Source: RBG-16-57-11 sp964503145 (GTDB lineage: Bacteria; Chloroflexota; Anaerolineae; Anaerolineales; UBA4823). Taken from it: DNA of 64,000 bases. The notes beneath the pieces were generated by a model that was not told the DNA's origin, did not search any database, and worked only from the letters and a program-made list of their open reading frames with translations. This document shows, piece by piece, positions 51,317 through 59,641 of this stretch (position 1 is the stretch's first letter; each line of letters begins with the position of its first letter). The stretch covers positions 310,001-374,000 of the forward strand of contig CAZCYV010000001.1 in assembly GCA_964503145.1 (NCBI GenBank), given 5' to 3'. The position numbers and the translations under genes were made by a program.

Positions 51317-52262
51317 AAATTGCCTGTCAAACCAGGCTGCCGATCGGCCGCCAGTGGCGCTGTGGCGGCACTTCCCCGTGGACGACCAGACGCCGCAAGG
51401 TCTGGCCTATGCTATCGTGAATTTCCAACGCACCTTCGATTTCGACCTGGTCAAGGTAACCCCGGCATCCTCTTATTGCCTGAAAGATTGGGGCGCGCAA
51501 GATGAGTGGCGCGGCAACAGCGAAGGCACCCGCGAATACACCCGCCGCGTGATCCTGGATCCAGAGGATTGGGCGCAGCTTCCGCTGCTCAACCCCAAGC
51601 GGGGCTTCCTGGGGGCAGAGTTGGAAACCTTGCGACTGCTGGTGAAGGAACTAGGCCCCGATACGCCGATCATCCACACCATCTTCAACCCGCTCTCACA
51701 GGCCAAAAACCTGGTCGGCGGGACAGAGTTGCTGACTCACCTGCGCCGCTACCCCGATGCGCTGCATGTTGGCCTGAAGATCATCGCTGAAAGCACCATG
51801 CGTTACATCCAGGCGCTCTACGAGACGGGCATCGACGGCATATTCTACGCGGTGCAACATGCGCAATATGCGCTGCTTTCAGAGCAAGAATACCTGGAGT
51901 TTGGCAAGGCCTATGATCTGCAAATCCTGGAGCCTGCAGCGGATTTCTGGTTGAAAATGCTGCATTTGCATGGCAAAGATGTGATGTTTGACCTGGCAGT
52001 GGATTATCCGGTGAATATCATCAACTGGCATGACCGGGAGACCTACCCTTCGCTTGGCCTGGGGCTTACCCGCTTCGCTGGCGCGGTCTGCGGCGGGGTC
52101 TCGCAAGATACGCTGGTGTACGGCACGCCCGACCAGGTGCGCCGCGAAGCCCTGGAGGCCATCCAGGCCACCGGCGGTCAGCGGGTGATCCTGGGAACCG
52201 GCTGCGTTACGCCGATCATTGCACCCTTCGGGAACATTCTGGCTTTGCGTCAGAGCGTCTGA
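51291..52262 (+). CDS. Uroporphyrinogen decarboxylase family protein (not typical HemE)
   Basis: 323 residues with the UroD TIM-barrel pattern: 'RPPVALWRHFPVDD', 'ETGIDGIFYAVQHA' and 'RVILGTGCVTPI'. The HemE signature (W.MRQAGRY) for porphyrinogen binding is absent. Many such COG0407 proteins are instead corrinoid-dependent methyltransferases, so the name should stay general. The open reading frame overlaps the ChlI-like gene by 26 bases; the two may act together on a tetrapyrrole or metal cofactor. Confidence 0.85.
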   Translation: MTTHRKRLENCLSNQAADRPPVALWRHFPVDDQTPQGLAYAIVNFQRTFDFDLVKVTPASSYCLKDWGAQDEWRGNSEGTREYTRRVILDPEDWAQLPLLNPKRGFLGAELETLRLLVKELGPDTPIIHTIFNPLSQAKNLVGGTELLTHLRRYPDALHVGLKIIAESTMRYIQALYETGIDGIFYAVQHAQYALLSEQEYLEFGKAYDLQILEPAADFWLKMLHLHGKDVMFDLAVDYPVNIINWHDRETYPSLGLGLTRFAGAVCGGVSQDTLVYGTPDQVRREALEAIQATGGQRVILGTGCVTPIIAPFGNILALRQSV

Positions 52263-52293
52263 TGCGCTACGCAGGCCAGCGAAAAGGCGCAGG

Positions 52294-52851
52294 ATGAGCG
52301 GTCTGCGGGTGATTTCTGGCAAGGCGCGTGGGCGCAAGTTGCGCCCGGTCCCCGGCGATTCGACCCGCCCAATTACCGACCGCGCCAAAGAGTCGCTGTT
52401 CAACATTCTCGGCCCAGACATCGAAGGGACCGCAGTGCTGGATCTGTTTGCCGGGACGGGCAGTGTGGGGATCGAAGCGTTGAGCCGGGGCGCAGCGCGG
52501 GTGCGATTTATCGATCAGCAGCGCCAGGCCATCGAAACGATCCAGGCCAACCTGGCGGCGACCGGTTTGCAGGCCGGCGCAGAGGTGCTTCGCCAGGATG
52601 CCTTTGCCGCGCTGGAGCGCCAGGCAGATTGCCGCTTTGACTATGTTTTCATCGCCCCGCCGCAATACAAAGAACTCTGGAAGCGCGCCCTGTTAACGCT
52701 GGATCGCCAGGTGGACTGGCTTTCCGAGGACGCCTGGGTGATCGTCCAGATTCACCCGGTGGAATACCAGGCGCTGGAGTTGCAAAACTTAGACGAGTTC
52801 GACCAGCGTCGTTACGGCAGCGTGCTATTCGTCTTTTACCAGAGGCGCTGA
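52294..52851 (+). CDS. rsmD: 16S rRNA (guanine966-N2)-methyltransferase RsmD-like
   Basis: 185 residues. 'LRVISGKARGRKLRPVPG', 'RPITDRAKESLFNIL' and the SAM loop 'VLDLFAGTGSVGIEALSRGA' are RsmD. The catalytic motif, usually (D/N)PPY, reads IAPPQY, so the first Asp/Asn is replaced by Ala. Start is ATG 52294 with AAAAGG upstream; the frame extends 25 residues over the end of the UroD-family gene. Likely functional, but the altered motif deserves a check. Confidence 0.88.
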   Translation: MSGLRVISGKARGRKLRPVPGDSTRPITDRAKESLFNILGPDIEGTAVLDLFAGTGSVGIEALSRGAARVRFIDQQRQAIETIQANLAATGLQAGAEVLRQDAFAALERQADCRFDYVFIAPPQYKELWKRALLTLDRQVDWLSEDAWVIVQIHPVEYQALELQNLDEFDQRRYGSVLFVFYQRR

Positions 52852-52870
52852 GCGCAGGTTGGTAACCAGC

Positions 52871-54064
52871 ATGAGCGAACCGATGAGCCCTGTCAAAATA
52901 TTGCTGAGCGCCTTTCCCGGACTGCCGGAAAGCGAAGCGCAGGAACTCATTCGGGCCAGCCAAATGCGCTCCTACCCGCCGGACACGGTCTTGTGCCACG
53001 AAGATGCTACCGAAACCACCTTCTACATCATCCTGGACGGCAAGGTCAAAGTGACCAAGGTCATGGACCCGGCAGACGGCGAGGTGCGCCTGCTCAAACA
53101 CCTGGGGAAAGGCGATTTCTTCGGCGAGATGGCCCTGGTGCAGGAGGCGCCGCGGGCCGCAACGGTGACCACGCTCCTGCCGACGACGGTGCTGGAAATC
53201 CACAAGGAAGAATTCGAACAGCTCATGCACAGCAGCGTCAGCGTCTCACGCGCCATGGTCAAAGAAGTGGTGCGGCGGCTGCGCGAAAATGACGCTATGG
53301 CCATCGATGACTTGAGGCTGAAGGCAGACGAACTGGCGGCGGCCTACCAGCAGCTTGCTGAGCAGGAATTCGCCCGCCGGGAGTTCCTGACCACCATTGC
53401 TCACGAACTGCGCACGCCGCTAACTGCAGCCAGCGGCTTCCTTCAGATGATCGAGATGGGGCTGATGAGCGGCCGAGCGTTGGATAGCGAGGCGCAGCAA
53501 GCCGCAATCCGCACCGCCTCGCGGCACATCCAACAGATCATCACCCTGGTGAACGACATCCTGTTCATCCAGGAAATGGATTTGATCTTGCCCCGTTTCG
53601 AGCGGCTGGCTACGGATCAGTTGATCCTCTCGGTTATCGAGCGCAGCAAACCGCAGCAGGTCGAGAGCGAAGTCACCGTCGAAGCGACTCTGGCGCCGGA
53701 CTTGCCGGCAATTTATGGCGACGCCAGGAGCCTGGAGCGCGCTTTGGGAGCAGTCCTGGATAACGCCATCAAGTTCAGCTATCCTGGCGGGGCCGTGCAG
53801 GTGATTGCAACGCGCGATGGCGATTGGGTGTGGACGGAAATCTGCGACTATGGGGTTGGAATCCCAGAGGAAGCGCAGGCGCGCATCTTCGACCGCTTCT
53901 TTCACATCGATCAACTCGAAGGGCGGGTGTTCCGTGGCCTGGGGTTAGGGCTTTCGATCGCCCGGCAGGTGATCGAACAACATCACGGATTGATCCAGGT
54001 ACAGAGCAAGCTGAAAGAGGGCACAACGGTACGCGTCGGACTCAAAGCGGCACACGAAGGATAA
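52871..54064 (+). CDS. Sensor kinase with cyclic-nucleotide-binding domain
   Basis: About 397 residues, no membrane segments. An N-terminal CRP-like cNMP-binding domain (about 10-125; 'GDFFGEMALVQEAPRAATV') is joined through a helix to HisKA with H178 in 'AHELRTPL' and a HATPase with 'DNAIKFSYPGG' and 'GLGLGLSIARQV'. It would autophosphorylate in response to a cyclic nucleotide or related ligand. There is no cognate response regulator next to it. It is followed 3 bases later by rocD, so they may be co-transcribed. Confidence 0.9.
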   Translation: MSEPMSPVKILLSAFPGLPESEAQELIRASQMRSYPPDTVLCHEDATETTFYIILDGKVKVTKVMDPADGEVRLLKHLGKGDFFGEMALVQEAPRAATVTTLLPTTVLEIHKEEFEQLMHSSVSVSRAMVKEVVRRLRENDAMAIDDLRLKADELAAAYQQLAEQEFARREFLTTIAHELRTPLTAASGFLQMIEMGLMSGRALDSEAQQAAIRTASRHIQQIITLVNDILFIQEMDLILPRFERLATDQLILSVIERSKPQQVESEVTVEATLAPDLPAIYGDARSLERALGAVLDNAIKFSYPGGAVQVIATRDGDWVWTEICDYGVGIPEEAQARIFDRFFHIDQLEGRVFRGLGLGLSIARQVIEQHHGLIQVQSKLKEGTTVRVGLKAAHEG

Positions 54065-54067
54065 ACT

Positions 54068-55270
54068 ATGAGGACTCAAGAGTACATCGAAATCGAAGAA
54101 AAATATGGCGCACATAATTATCACCCGCTTGATGTAGTGATCGAACGCGGGGAGGGCGTGTGGGTGTACGATGTGGACGGCAACCGTTATCTGGATTGCC
54201 TGAGCGCCTACTCGGCGCTCAACCAGGGGCACGTGCACCCACGCATCCTGGCAGCGTTGCTGGATCAGGCGCAGAAGGTCACCCTGACCTCGCGCGCTTT
54301 TCGCAACGACCAGCTTCCCTTGCTTTACCAGGAACTCTCGGAGATGACCGGCTACGAGATGGCGCTACCGATGAACAGCGGCGCCGAGGCAGTGGAAACG
54401 GCGCTGAAGCTGGCGCGTAAATGGGCCTATCAGGTGAAGGGCGTGCCGCGCTACCAGGCTGAGATCATCACCTTCGAGAACAACTTCCATGGGCGCACCA
54501 TCTCGATCATCTCATTTTCCACCGAACCGGCCTATCGCAACGACTTTGGACCGTTCACGCCGGGCTTTGTCAGCGTGGCTTACGGCGACGCCCAGGCAGT
54601 CGAACGCGCCATCACCCCCAACACCGCGGCGATATCCGTCGAGCCGATCCAGGGCGAGGCGGGAGTGATCGTGCCGCCAGAGGGCTATCTGCGCGAACTG
54701 CGGCGCATCGCCGACCGCCACAATGTGTTGCTGATCGCCGATGAAATCCAAACCGGGCTGGGGCGCACCGGTAAGCTGTTCGCCTGCGACCACGAAGGCG
54801 TCCGCCCGGATATCATGGTAATCGGTAAGGCGCTCTCCGGCGGTTTCTACCCAGTCTCGGCGGTGCTGGCCGACCGCCCAATCATGGGCCTGTTCACGCC
54901 GGGCGAGCATGGCTCGACCTTTGGCGGCAATCCGCTGGGGGCCGCCGTGGCGCGGGCAGCGCTGCGCGTGTTGCGTGAGGAAAACCTGGCCGAAAACGCC
55001 GCCCACATGGGCGAATACTTTATGGAACAACTGGCCGAAATCCCCAGCCCACACGTCAAGGAAGTCCGCGGCAAGGGGTTATTGATCGGCGTTGAACTCA
55101 AACCAGAAGCGGGCGGAGCGCGCCGCTTCTGCGAGGCGCTCAAGGACCGCGGCATCCTGGCAAAGGAGACACGTCAAAACGTGATCCGCTTTGCGCCGCC
55201 GCTGATCATCGACCAAAATACGCTGGATTGGGCGCTGGTCCGTATTCGTCAGGTACTGTTAGCGCCTTGA
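54068..55270 (+). CDS. rocD: Ornithine--oxo-acid transaminase
   Basis: 400 residues. A class III PLP aminotransferase that turns ornithine and 2-oxoglutarate into glutamate semialdehyde. 'GNRYLDCLSAYSALNQGHVHP', 'NSGAEAVETALKLARKW', 'TFENNFHGRT', 'IADEIQTGLGRTG' and the PLP lysine in 'GKALSGGFYPVSA' identify RocD rather than acetylornithine transaminase. It begins 3 bases after the sensor kinase stop and is followed by alanine dehydrogenase, in an amino-acid catabolism neighbourhood. Confidence 0.95.
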   Translation: MRTQEYIEIEEKYGAHNYHPLDVVIERGEGVWVYDVDGNRYLDCLSAYSALNQGHVHPRILAALLDQAQKVTLTSRAFRNDQLPLLYQELSEMTGYEMALPMNSGAEAVETALKLARKWAYQVKGVPRYQAEIITFENNFHGRTISIISFSTEPAYRNDFGPFTPGFVSVAYGDAQAVERAITPNTAAISVEPIQGEAGVIVPPEGYLRELRRIADRHNVLLIADEIQTGLGRTGKLFACDHEGVRPDIMVIGKALSGGFYPVSAVLADRPIMGLFTPGEHGSTFGGNPLGAAVARAALRVLREENLAENAAHMGEYFMEQLAEIPSPHVKEVRGKGLLIGVELKPEAGGARRFCEALKDRGILAKETRQNVIRFAPPLIIDQNTLDWALVRIRQVLLAP

Positions 55271-55359
55271 AAGTGACCAACTCAAGCGCTTACGGCGCTC
55301 GCAAAGGGCGCCAGAAATAACCGCTGTTTCTACTTGTTCAGGCTATGGAGGCATAACGT

Positions 55360-56451
55360 ATGAATATTGGAATCCCCAAAGAACGACGGGCGTTCGAATA
55401 CCGGGTGGGGTTGTTCCCGGCAGGCGTGAGGATGCTGACCCAACTGGGGCACACTTGCTATGTCGAGCATGACGCCGGCCTGGGGTCAGGCTTTAGCGAC
55501 CAGGAGTATATCCAGGCTGGGGCCAAAATCGCCTACACGCCGCACGAGGTATTTGGCAGGGCGGACCTGCTGCTCAAAGTGGCGCGGCCAACCCTGGAAG
55601 AGTTGGAATGGCTGCGGCCGGGCACCACCCTGGCGGGACTTCTGCACCTGGGATCGGCTCGGCACGATAAAATCGAAAAGTTGATCGAAAAAGAGATCAC
55701 CGCTATCTCGTACGAGCAGATCACCTTGCCAGATGGCACCGTGCCGATCCGCAAGCCGCTGAGCCAGATCGGCGGTGTTCTGGCGGCGCAGATTGGGGCT
55801 ACACTGCTGCAGAACAACCTGGGCGGCAAGGGCATCCTGATGGGCGGCATGCCTGGCGTGCCTCCTGCCGAGGTGGTCATCATCGGGGCGGGGATCGCCG
55901 GCACCTGCGCCGCAAAGGCCTTTGTCGGCATGGGTGCACACGTAACAGTGCTGGACACCAGTATCAATGCCCTGGAGATCATCCACGATATTCTCCCTTG
56001 CGCGGTGACCATGGTCTCCAACCCGATCAACCTGGAACGCGCCTGCGCTTACGCGGATATCGTCGTCGGCGCAGTCCTGGTGCCAGGCGAGCATCCACCG
56101 ATCGTGGTGACGCGCGAGATGGTGCGAGCGATGAAACCGCGCTCGGTGATTATGGATATCAGCATCGACGAGGGCGGATGCGTCGAAACCTCGCGGCCAA
56201 CGACCAACGAAAAGCCCACCTTCATTGAGGAGGGCATAATTCATTACTGTGTGCCCAACATGCCCAGTGTCGTGGCGCGCACCTCCACCTACGCCTTTTT
56301 GAACGCCGCCATGCCGTTCATCATCGAGTTGGTGACCAAAGGCATCGACCAGGCCATTGTCGAGAACCCGGCCATTGCCCACGGCGTCAGCACCTACCAG
56401 GGCAAAGTCCGACACATTTCCAGCCTCTCGCCACTGGCGCAGGCGGAGTAG
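55360..56451 (+). CDS. ald: Alanine dehydrogenase
   Basis: 363 residues. Interconverts alanine and pyruvate plus ammonia with NAD. 'MNIGIPKERRAFEYRVGLFP' is the N-terminal domain start, and the Rossmann loop 'VVIIGAGIAGTCAAKA' follows. Catalytic Lys/His contacts lie in 'LLLKVARP' and 'LLHLGS'. Full family length. GGAGG precedes the ATG. It is 6 bases upstream of the CoA-transferase gene, so alanine may be oxidised to pyruvate for acid formation. Confidence 0.94.
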   Translation: MNIGIPKERRAFEYRVGLFPAGVRMLTQLGHTCYVEHDAGLGSGFSDQEYIQAGAKIAYTPHEVFGRADLLLKVARPTLEELEWLRPGTTLAGLLHLGSARHDKIEKLIEKEITAISYEQITLPDGTVPIRKPLSQIGGVLAAQIGATLLQNNLGGKGILMGGMPGVPPAEVVIIGAGIAGTCAAKAFVGMGAHVTVLDTSINALEIIHDILPCAVTMVSNPINLERACAYADIVVGAVLVPGEHPPIVVTREMVRAMKPRSVIMDISIDEGGCVETSRPTTNEKPTFIEEGIIHYCVPNMPSVVARTSTYAFLNAAMPFIIELVTKGIDQAIVENPAIAHGVSTYQGKVRHISSLSPLAQAE

Positions 56452-56457
56452 ACGATC

Positions 56458-57771
56458 ATGGCCGATTACAACAAGCTTTATCAGTCTCGGGTGATCACTG
56501 CCGAAGAGGCGGTGCGCCACATTCAATCCGGCAACCGCATCTTCCTGACCGGAAACTGCTCGGTGCCACAGAAGGTCTTGGGGGCGCTGGTGAATTACGC
56601 GCCCAACCTGCACGATGTGGAAATCTGCCAGGCGCTGAGCATCGGTCCAGCGGATTACGTCAAGCCAGAGATGCAGGGGCATCTGCGGGTCAACACGATG
56701 TTCGTCAGCGCCAATGTGCGGCAAGCAGTGCACGAAGGCCGCGCCGACTTCACCCCCGTGCTGCTCTCCGAGTTTACCTTGCTGTTCAAGAACAAACACC
56801 TGCCCATTGACGTGGCGTTGATCCATGTCTCCCCGCCAGACGAGCACGGGTTTTGCAGCCTGGGGATCGAAGTGGGGCTGACCAAGTCGCCCGCCGAGTC
56901 GGCCAGGATCATCATCGCCGAAGTAAACCAGCAAATGCCGCGCACCCTGGGCGATTCGTTCATCCATCTTAGCCGCTTGAATTACATCGTGCCGGTGGAT
57001 TATGAGCTGCCCGAGCTACTGATGACGGAGGGCGGCCCAGATGAGACCATCGATAAGATCGCTCAGCACATCGCTGAGTTGATCCCCGACGGCGCAACGA
57101 TGCAAATGGGCATCGGGGCGATCCCCGATGCAGTGCTCAACTACCTCAAGGACAAAAAGGATCTGGGCATCCACACCGAGCTATTCTCGGATGGGGTGAT
57201 CGAGTTGGTCGAGACGGGCGTGCTGACCGGCGCGCAGAAATCGATCCACCCTGGCAAAATGATCGCTGGCTTCATCATCGGCAGTCGCAGGCTGTACAAG
57301 TGGGTGGATGACAACCCGCTGATCGAACTGCACCCCACCGAATACGTCAACGATCCTTTCGTCATCGCCCAGAACACCAAGCAGGTGGCGATCAATTCGG
57401 CGCTGGAGATTGATCTGACCGGCCAGGTGTGCGCCGACAGCATTGGGCCGAAGATCTACAGTGGGGTCGGTGGACAGCTCGATTTCATCTACGGGGCGTC
57501 GCGCTCCAAAGGTGGCGTGCCGATCATCGCCCTGCCCAGCACCACCACCCTGCGGGATGGACGGGTGATCAGCCGCATCGTGGCAATGCTCAACCGCGGC
57601 GCCGGCGTTGTGACCACACGCAACCATGTGCATTACGTGGTCACCGAGTACGGCGTGGCCGACCTGTACGCCAAGAGCATCCGCCGCCGGGCCCAACAAT
57701 TGATTGCCATCGCTCATCCAGATTTTCGTGATGAATTGACCCGCCAGGCGAAGGAACTGAACTATATCTAA
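56458..57771 (+). CDS. Acetyl-CoA hydrolase/CoA-transferase family (4-hydroxybutyrate CoA-transferase-like)
   Basis: 437 residues. CoA-transferase family I type with 'GNRIFLTGNCSVPQKVL', 'VSPPDEHGFCSLG', 'GIGAIPDAVL' and the active-site glutamate in 'VTEYGVADL'. Proteins of this type move CoA between acetyl-CoA and acids such as 4-hydroxybutyrate, butyrate or propionate. Substrate cannot be named from sequence. It is 6 bases after alanine dehydrogenase, and the pyruvate kinase gene follows. Confidence 0.92.
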   Translation: MADYNKLYQSRVITAEEAVRHIQSGNRIFLTGNCSVPQKVLGALVNYAPNLHDVEICQALSIGPADYVKPEMQGHLRVNTMFVSANVRQAVHEGRADFTPVLLSEFTLLFKNKHLPIDVALIHVSPPDEHGFCSLGIEVGLTKSPAESARIIIAEVNQQMPRTLGDSFIHLSRLNYIVPVDYELPELLMTEGGPDETIDKIAQHIAELIPDGATMQMGIGAIPDAVLNYLKDKKDLGIHTELFSDGVIELVETGVLTGAQKSIHPGKMIAGFIIGSRRLYKWVDDNPLIELHPTEYVNDPFVIAQNTKQVAINSALEIDLTGQVCADSIGPKIYSGVGGQLDFIYGASRSKGGVPIIALPSTTTLRDGRVISRIVAMLNRGAGVVTTRNHVHYVVTEYGVADLYAKSIRRRAQQLIAIAHPDFRDELTRQAKELNYI

Positions 57772-57791
57772 AACCCTCAGGCTAAACCGCT

Positions 57792-57832
57792 GCTCCAGAT
57801 GGCGCGCGTTGATCTCGCCGGCCATCTGGAGC
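57792..57832 (+). terminator. 12-bp hairpin between the CoA transferase and pyk
   Basis: GCTCCAGATGGC and GCCATCTGGAGC form a perfect 12-bp stem with a 17-base loop, 35 bases before the pyk ATG. There is no T-run. It may end the upstream transcript or be a pyk leader structure. Confidence 0.5.
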
Positions 57833-57866
57833 GGATATTCGCAAACAGCGAGCGAAGGAAGGCAAT

Positions 57867-59306
57867 ATGGAACGTCGCGCCCGGATCGTCGCCACAATCG
57901 GACCTGCCAGCCAGGACGAGAGCATCTTGCAAGGGCTGGTCGAAGCCGGCATGGATGTCGCCCGGCTGAACTTCTCTCACGGCACGCACCAGGACCATGC
58001 CCTCGCGTATCACCGCCTGCGCGCCGTCTCCGAGCGTCTGAGCCAACCGATCACCATCCTGCAGGACCTTCAGGGCCCTAAAATTCGCGTCGGAGAGATC
58101 CAAAACGGCCAGGTGGAGCTGCACGCCGGCCAGCGCCTGACCCTTACCACCCAGAAAGTGCCGGGGGATGCGCAGCGGATCAGCGTGGATTTCGCCGGGC
58201 TGCCTCGAAGCGTCCAGCCAGGAGGGCGCATCTTGCTGGATGACGGCGCGCTGGAGCTTTCCGTGCTGGAAGTCGTCGGCGATCAGGTGGAGACCAGGGT
58301 GGTCACGGGCGGGACGCTCAAGCCGCATAAGGGCGTGAACCTGCCCTGGGCGAATTTGAAAATATCCACCTTGACGCACAAGGACGAGGCCGATCTGGAA
58401 TTTGGGCTGAAGTTGGGGGTGGATGCCGTGGCGGTCTCCTTCGTGCGCAGCGCAGAGAACATTCAGGTGGTGCGCCGCAAGATCGAAAAACTGGCGCCAG
58501 GGCGGTCGAACATCCCGATCATCGCCAAGCTGGAGCGCCCCGAAGCGCTGGCGAACCTGGATGCGATCATCGAAGCGTCGGATGGGGTGATGGTGGCGCG
58601 CGGCGACCTGGGGGTAGAAATGTCGCCGGAGACGGTGCCCATCGCCCAAAAGCGCATCATCCAGAGCGCCAACCAGCGCGCTCGCATCGTGATCACCGCC
58701 ACACAGATGCTCGAGTCGATGATCCACAATCCCCGACCGACGCGGGCGGAGGCCTCGGACGTGGCCAACGCCATCTTCGACGGCACCGACGCGGTGATGC
58801 TCTCCGGCGAGACGGCAGCGGGCAAGTATCCGTTGCAGGTGGTGCAGACGATGCACGCCATCGTCTGCCAGGCGGAGAACCATCTGCCGGAATGGGGGCG
58901 CTGGGGCGGGATGCCCGAGCCGGGGCACTGCGATGATGACACTTACTTCACATCACGCGCGGCGCGCGACCTGGCGCGGGATCGCAACGTGGCCGCCCTG
59001 GCGGTGTTCACCGAAAGCGGGCGTTCGGCGCGCCTGCTCTCCAAGCAGCGCCCACAGGTGCCCATCCTGGCGTTCACGCCGGAGATCGACACCTACCGTC
59101 GGCTCAACCTGCTGTGGGGCGTGACGCCGCACTTCGTACCGCGGGTGGATACCATTGAGGAGATGCTGCGGGTGGTAGAAGAGGCCATGCTTTCCAGAGG
59201 CAGCATCCAGCCTGGGCAGCAGGTGGTGCTGATCTGCGGCTACCCGATCACTGCCAACCGACCGACCAACCTGGCGATGTTGCACACGGTTGGAGCAAGG
59301 CAGTAA
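57867..59306 (+). CDS. pyk: Pyruvate kinase
   Basis: 479 residues, standard length. Makes pyruvate and ATP from phosphoenolpyruvate. 'ATIGPASQDESI', 'MDVARLNFSHGTH', 'LQDLQGPKIRVG', 'AKLERPEAL', 'VMVARGDLGVEM' and 'DAVMLSGETAAGKYP' are all present, with the catalytic Lys in 'IAKLE'. A C-terminal regulatory domain follows ('TESGRSARLLSKQRP'). GAAGGAAGG precedes the ATG. Confidence 0.96.
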   Translation: MERRARIVATIGPASQDESILQGLVEAGMDVARLNFSHGTHQDHALAYHRLRAVSERLSQPITILQDLQGPKIRVGEIQNGQVELHAGQRLTLTTQKVPGDAQRISVDFAGLPRSVQPGGRILLDDGALELSVLEVVGDQVETRVVTGGTLKPHKGVNLPWANLKISTLTHKDEADLEFGLKLGVDAVAVSFVRSAENIQVVRRKIEKLAPGRSNIPIIAKLERPEALANLDAIIEASDGVMVARGDLGVEMSPETVPIAQKRIIQSANQRARIVITATQMLESMIHNPRPTRAEASDVANAIFDGTDAVMLSGETAAGKYPLQVVQTMHAIVCQAENHLPEWGRWGGMPEPGHCDDDTYFTSRAARDLARDRNVAALAVFTESGRSARLLSKQRPQVPILAFTPEIDTYRRLNLLWGVTPHFVPRVDTIEEMLRVVEEAMLSRGSIQPGQQVVLICGYPITANRPTNLAMLHTVGARQ

Positions 59307-59345
59307 AAAGCTATCGCAGCTCCGCAGCCCCCAAGCACGCCGCTC

Positions 59346-59373
59346 TTGACGAACGAGAACGCCGGGCTAATAT
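59346..59373 (+). promoter_or_regulatory. Promoter-like pair in the gap after pyk
   Basis: TTGACG (59346-59351), 16 bases, TAATAT (59368-59373). No intact gene follows closely, only a short frame and the gene fragment at 59439-59540, so it may be a relic promoter or drive a small RNA. Confidence 0.35.
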
Positions 59374-59438
59374 AGAGTTAATGGCCAGCAAGAATGTTCG
59401 TACAGGATTGCGCTAAGCATCAGGCAACCAAGAGTTAG

Positions 59439-59540
59439 GTTGCTGCAGCCAAGGGTAAACTATGGCAACGGGCCTTCCATGTAAGCAAGGACCTGTATAG
59501 GCTGACCCAGGAGCTGAAACTTTTCAGCACGACTGTTTAA
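59439..59540 (+). pseudogene. Fragment of a four-helix-bundle (S23/IVP-like) protein
   Basis: An open frame without a start codon, between a TAG (59436-59438) and a TAA (59538-59540), reads KLWQRAFHVSKDLYRLTQEL. The spacing of W-Q-x-A and Y-R-L-T is exactly that of the first helix of four-helix-bundle proteins encoded as 23S rRNA intervening sequences or as stand-alone genes (W-Q-K-A-x7-Y-R-L-T). The remainder of the protein is gone. It is the main content of the ~335-base gap after pyk. Confidence 0.45.
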
Positions 59541-59569
59541 AATCGAGAACTGCGCCAGTCAAATACGCC

Positions 59570-59597
59570 TTGACAGGCTGGCTCTATTGTGTATAAT
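59570..59597 (+). promoter_or_regulatory. Promoter of the GbsR/MarR regulator gene
   Basis: TTGACA (59570-59575), 16 bases, TATAAT (59592-59597). The predicted transcription start, near 59604, lies within the dyad that covers 59588-59629. Confidence 0.8.
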
Positions 59598-59629
59598 TCG
59601 TTTAGTATTTACTAAACGTTCTATACACA
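59588..59629. promoter_or_regulatory. 42-bp extended dyad, likely autoregulatory operator
   Basis: Inner arms CGTTTAGTA and TACTAAACG (59599-59618) share a centre with outer arms TGTGTATA and TATACACA (59588-59595, 59622-59629): 17 of 21 positions pair. It overlaps the -10 box and transcription start and ends just before the ribosome site, so a bound dimer (or two) of the encoded regulator would block transcription. Confidence 0.7.
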
Positions 59630-59641
59630 CAGGAGGTGTCT

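Noticed and set aside
55486..56967. 493-codon minus-strand frame opposite ald and the CoA transferase
   Set aside because: It is antisense to two well-supported genes, is rich in His, Arg and Asp as expected of reverse-complement GC-rich coding, and has no motif.
57777..58928. 383-codon minus-strand frame opposite pyk
   Set aside because: Antisense shadow of pyruvate kinase; no recognisable family or start signal.
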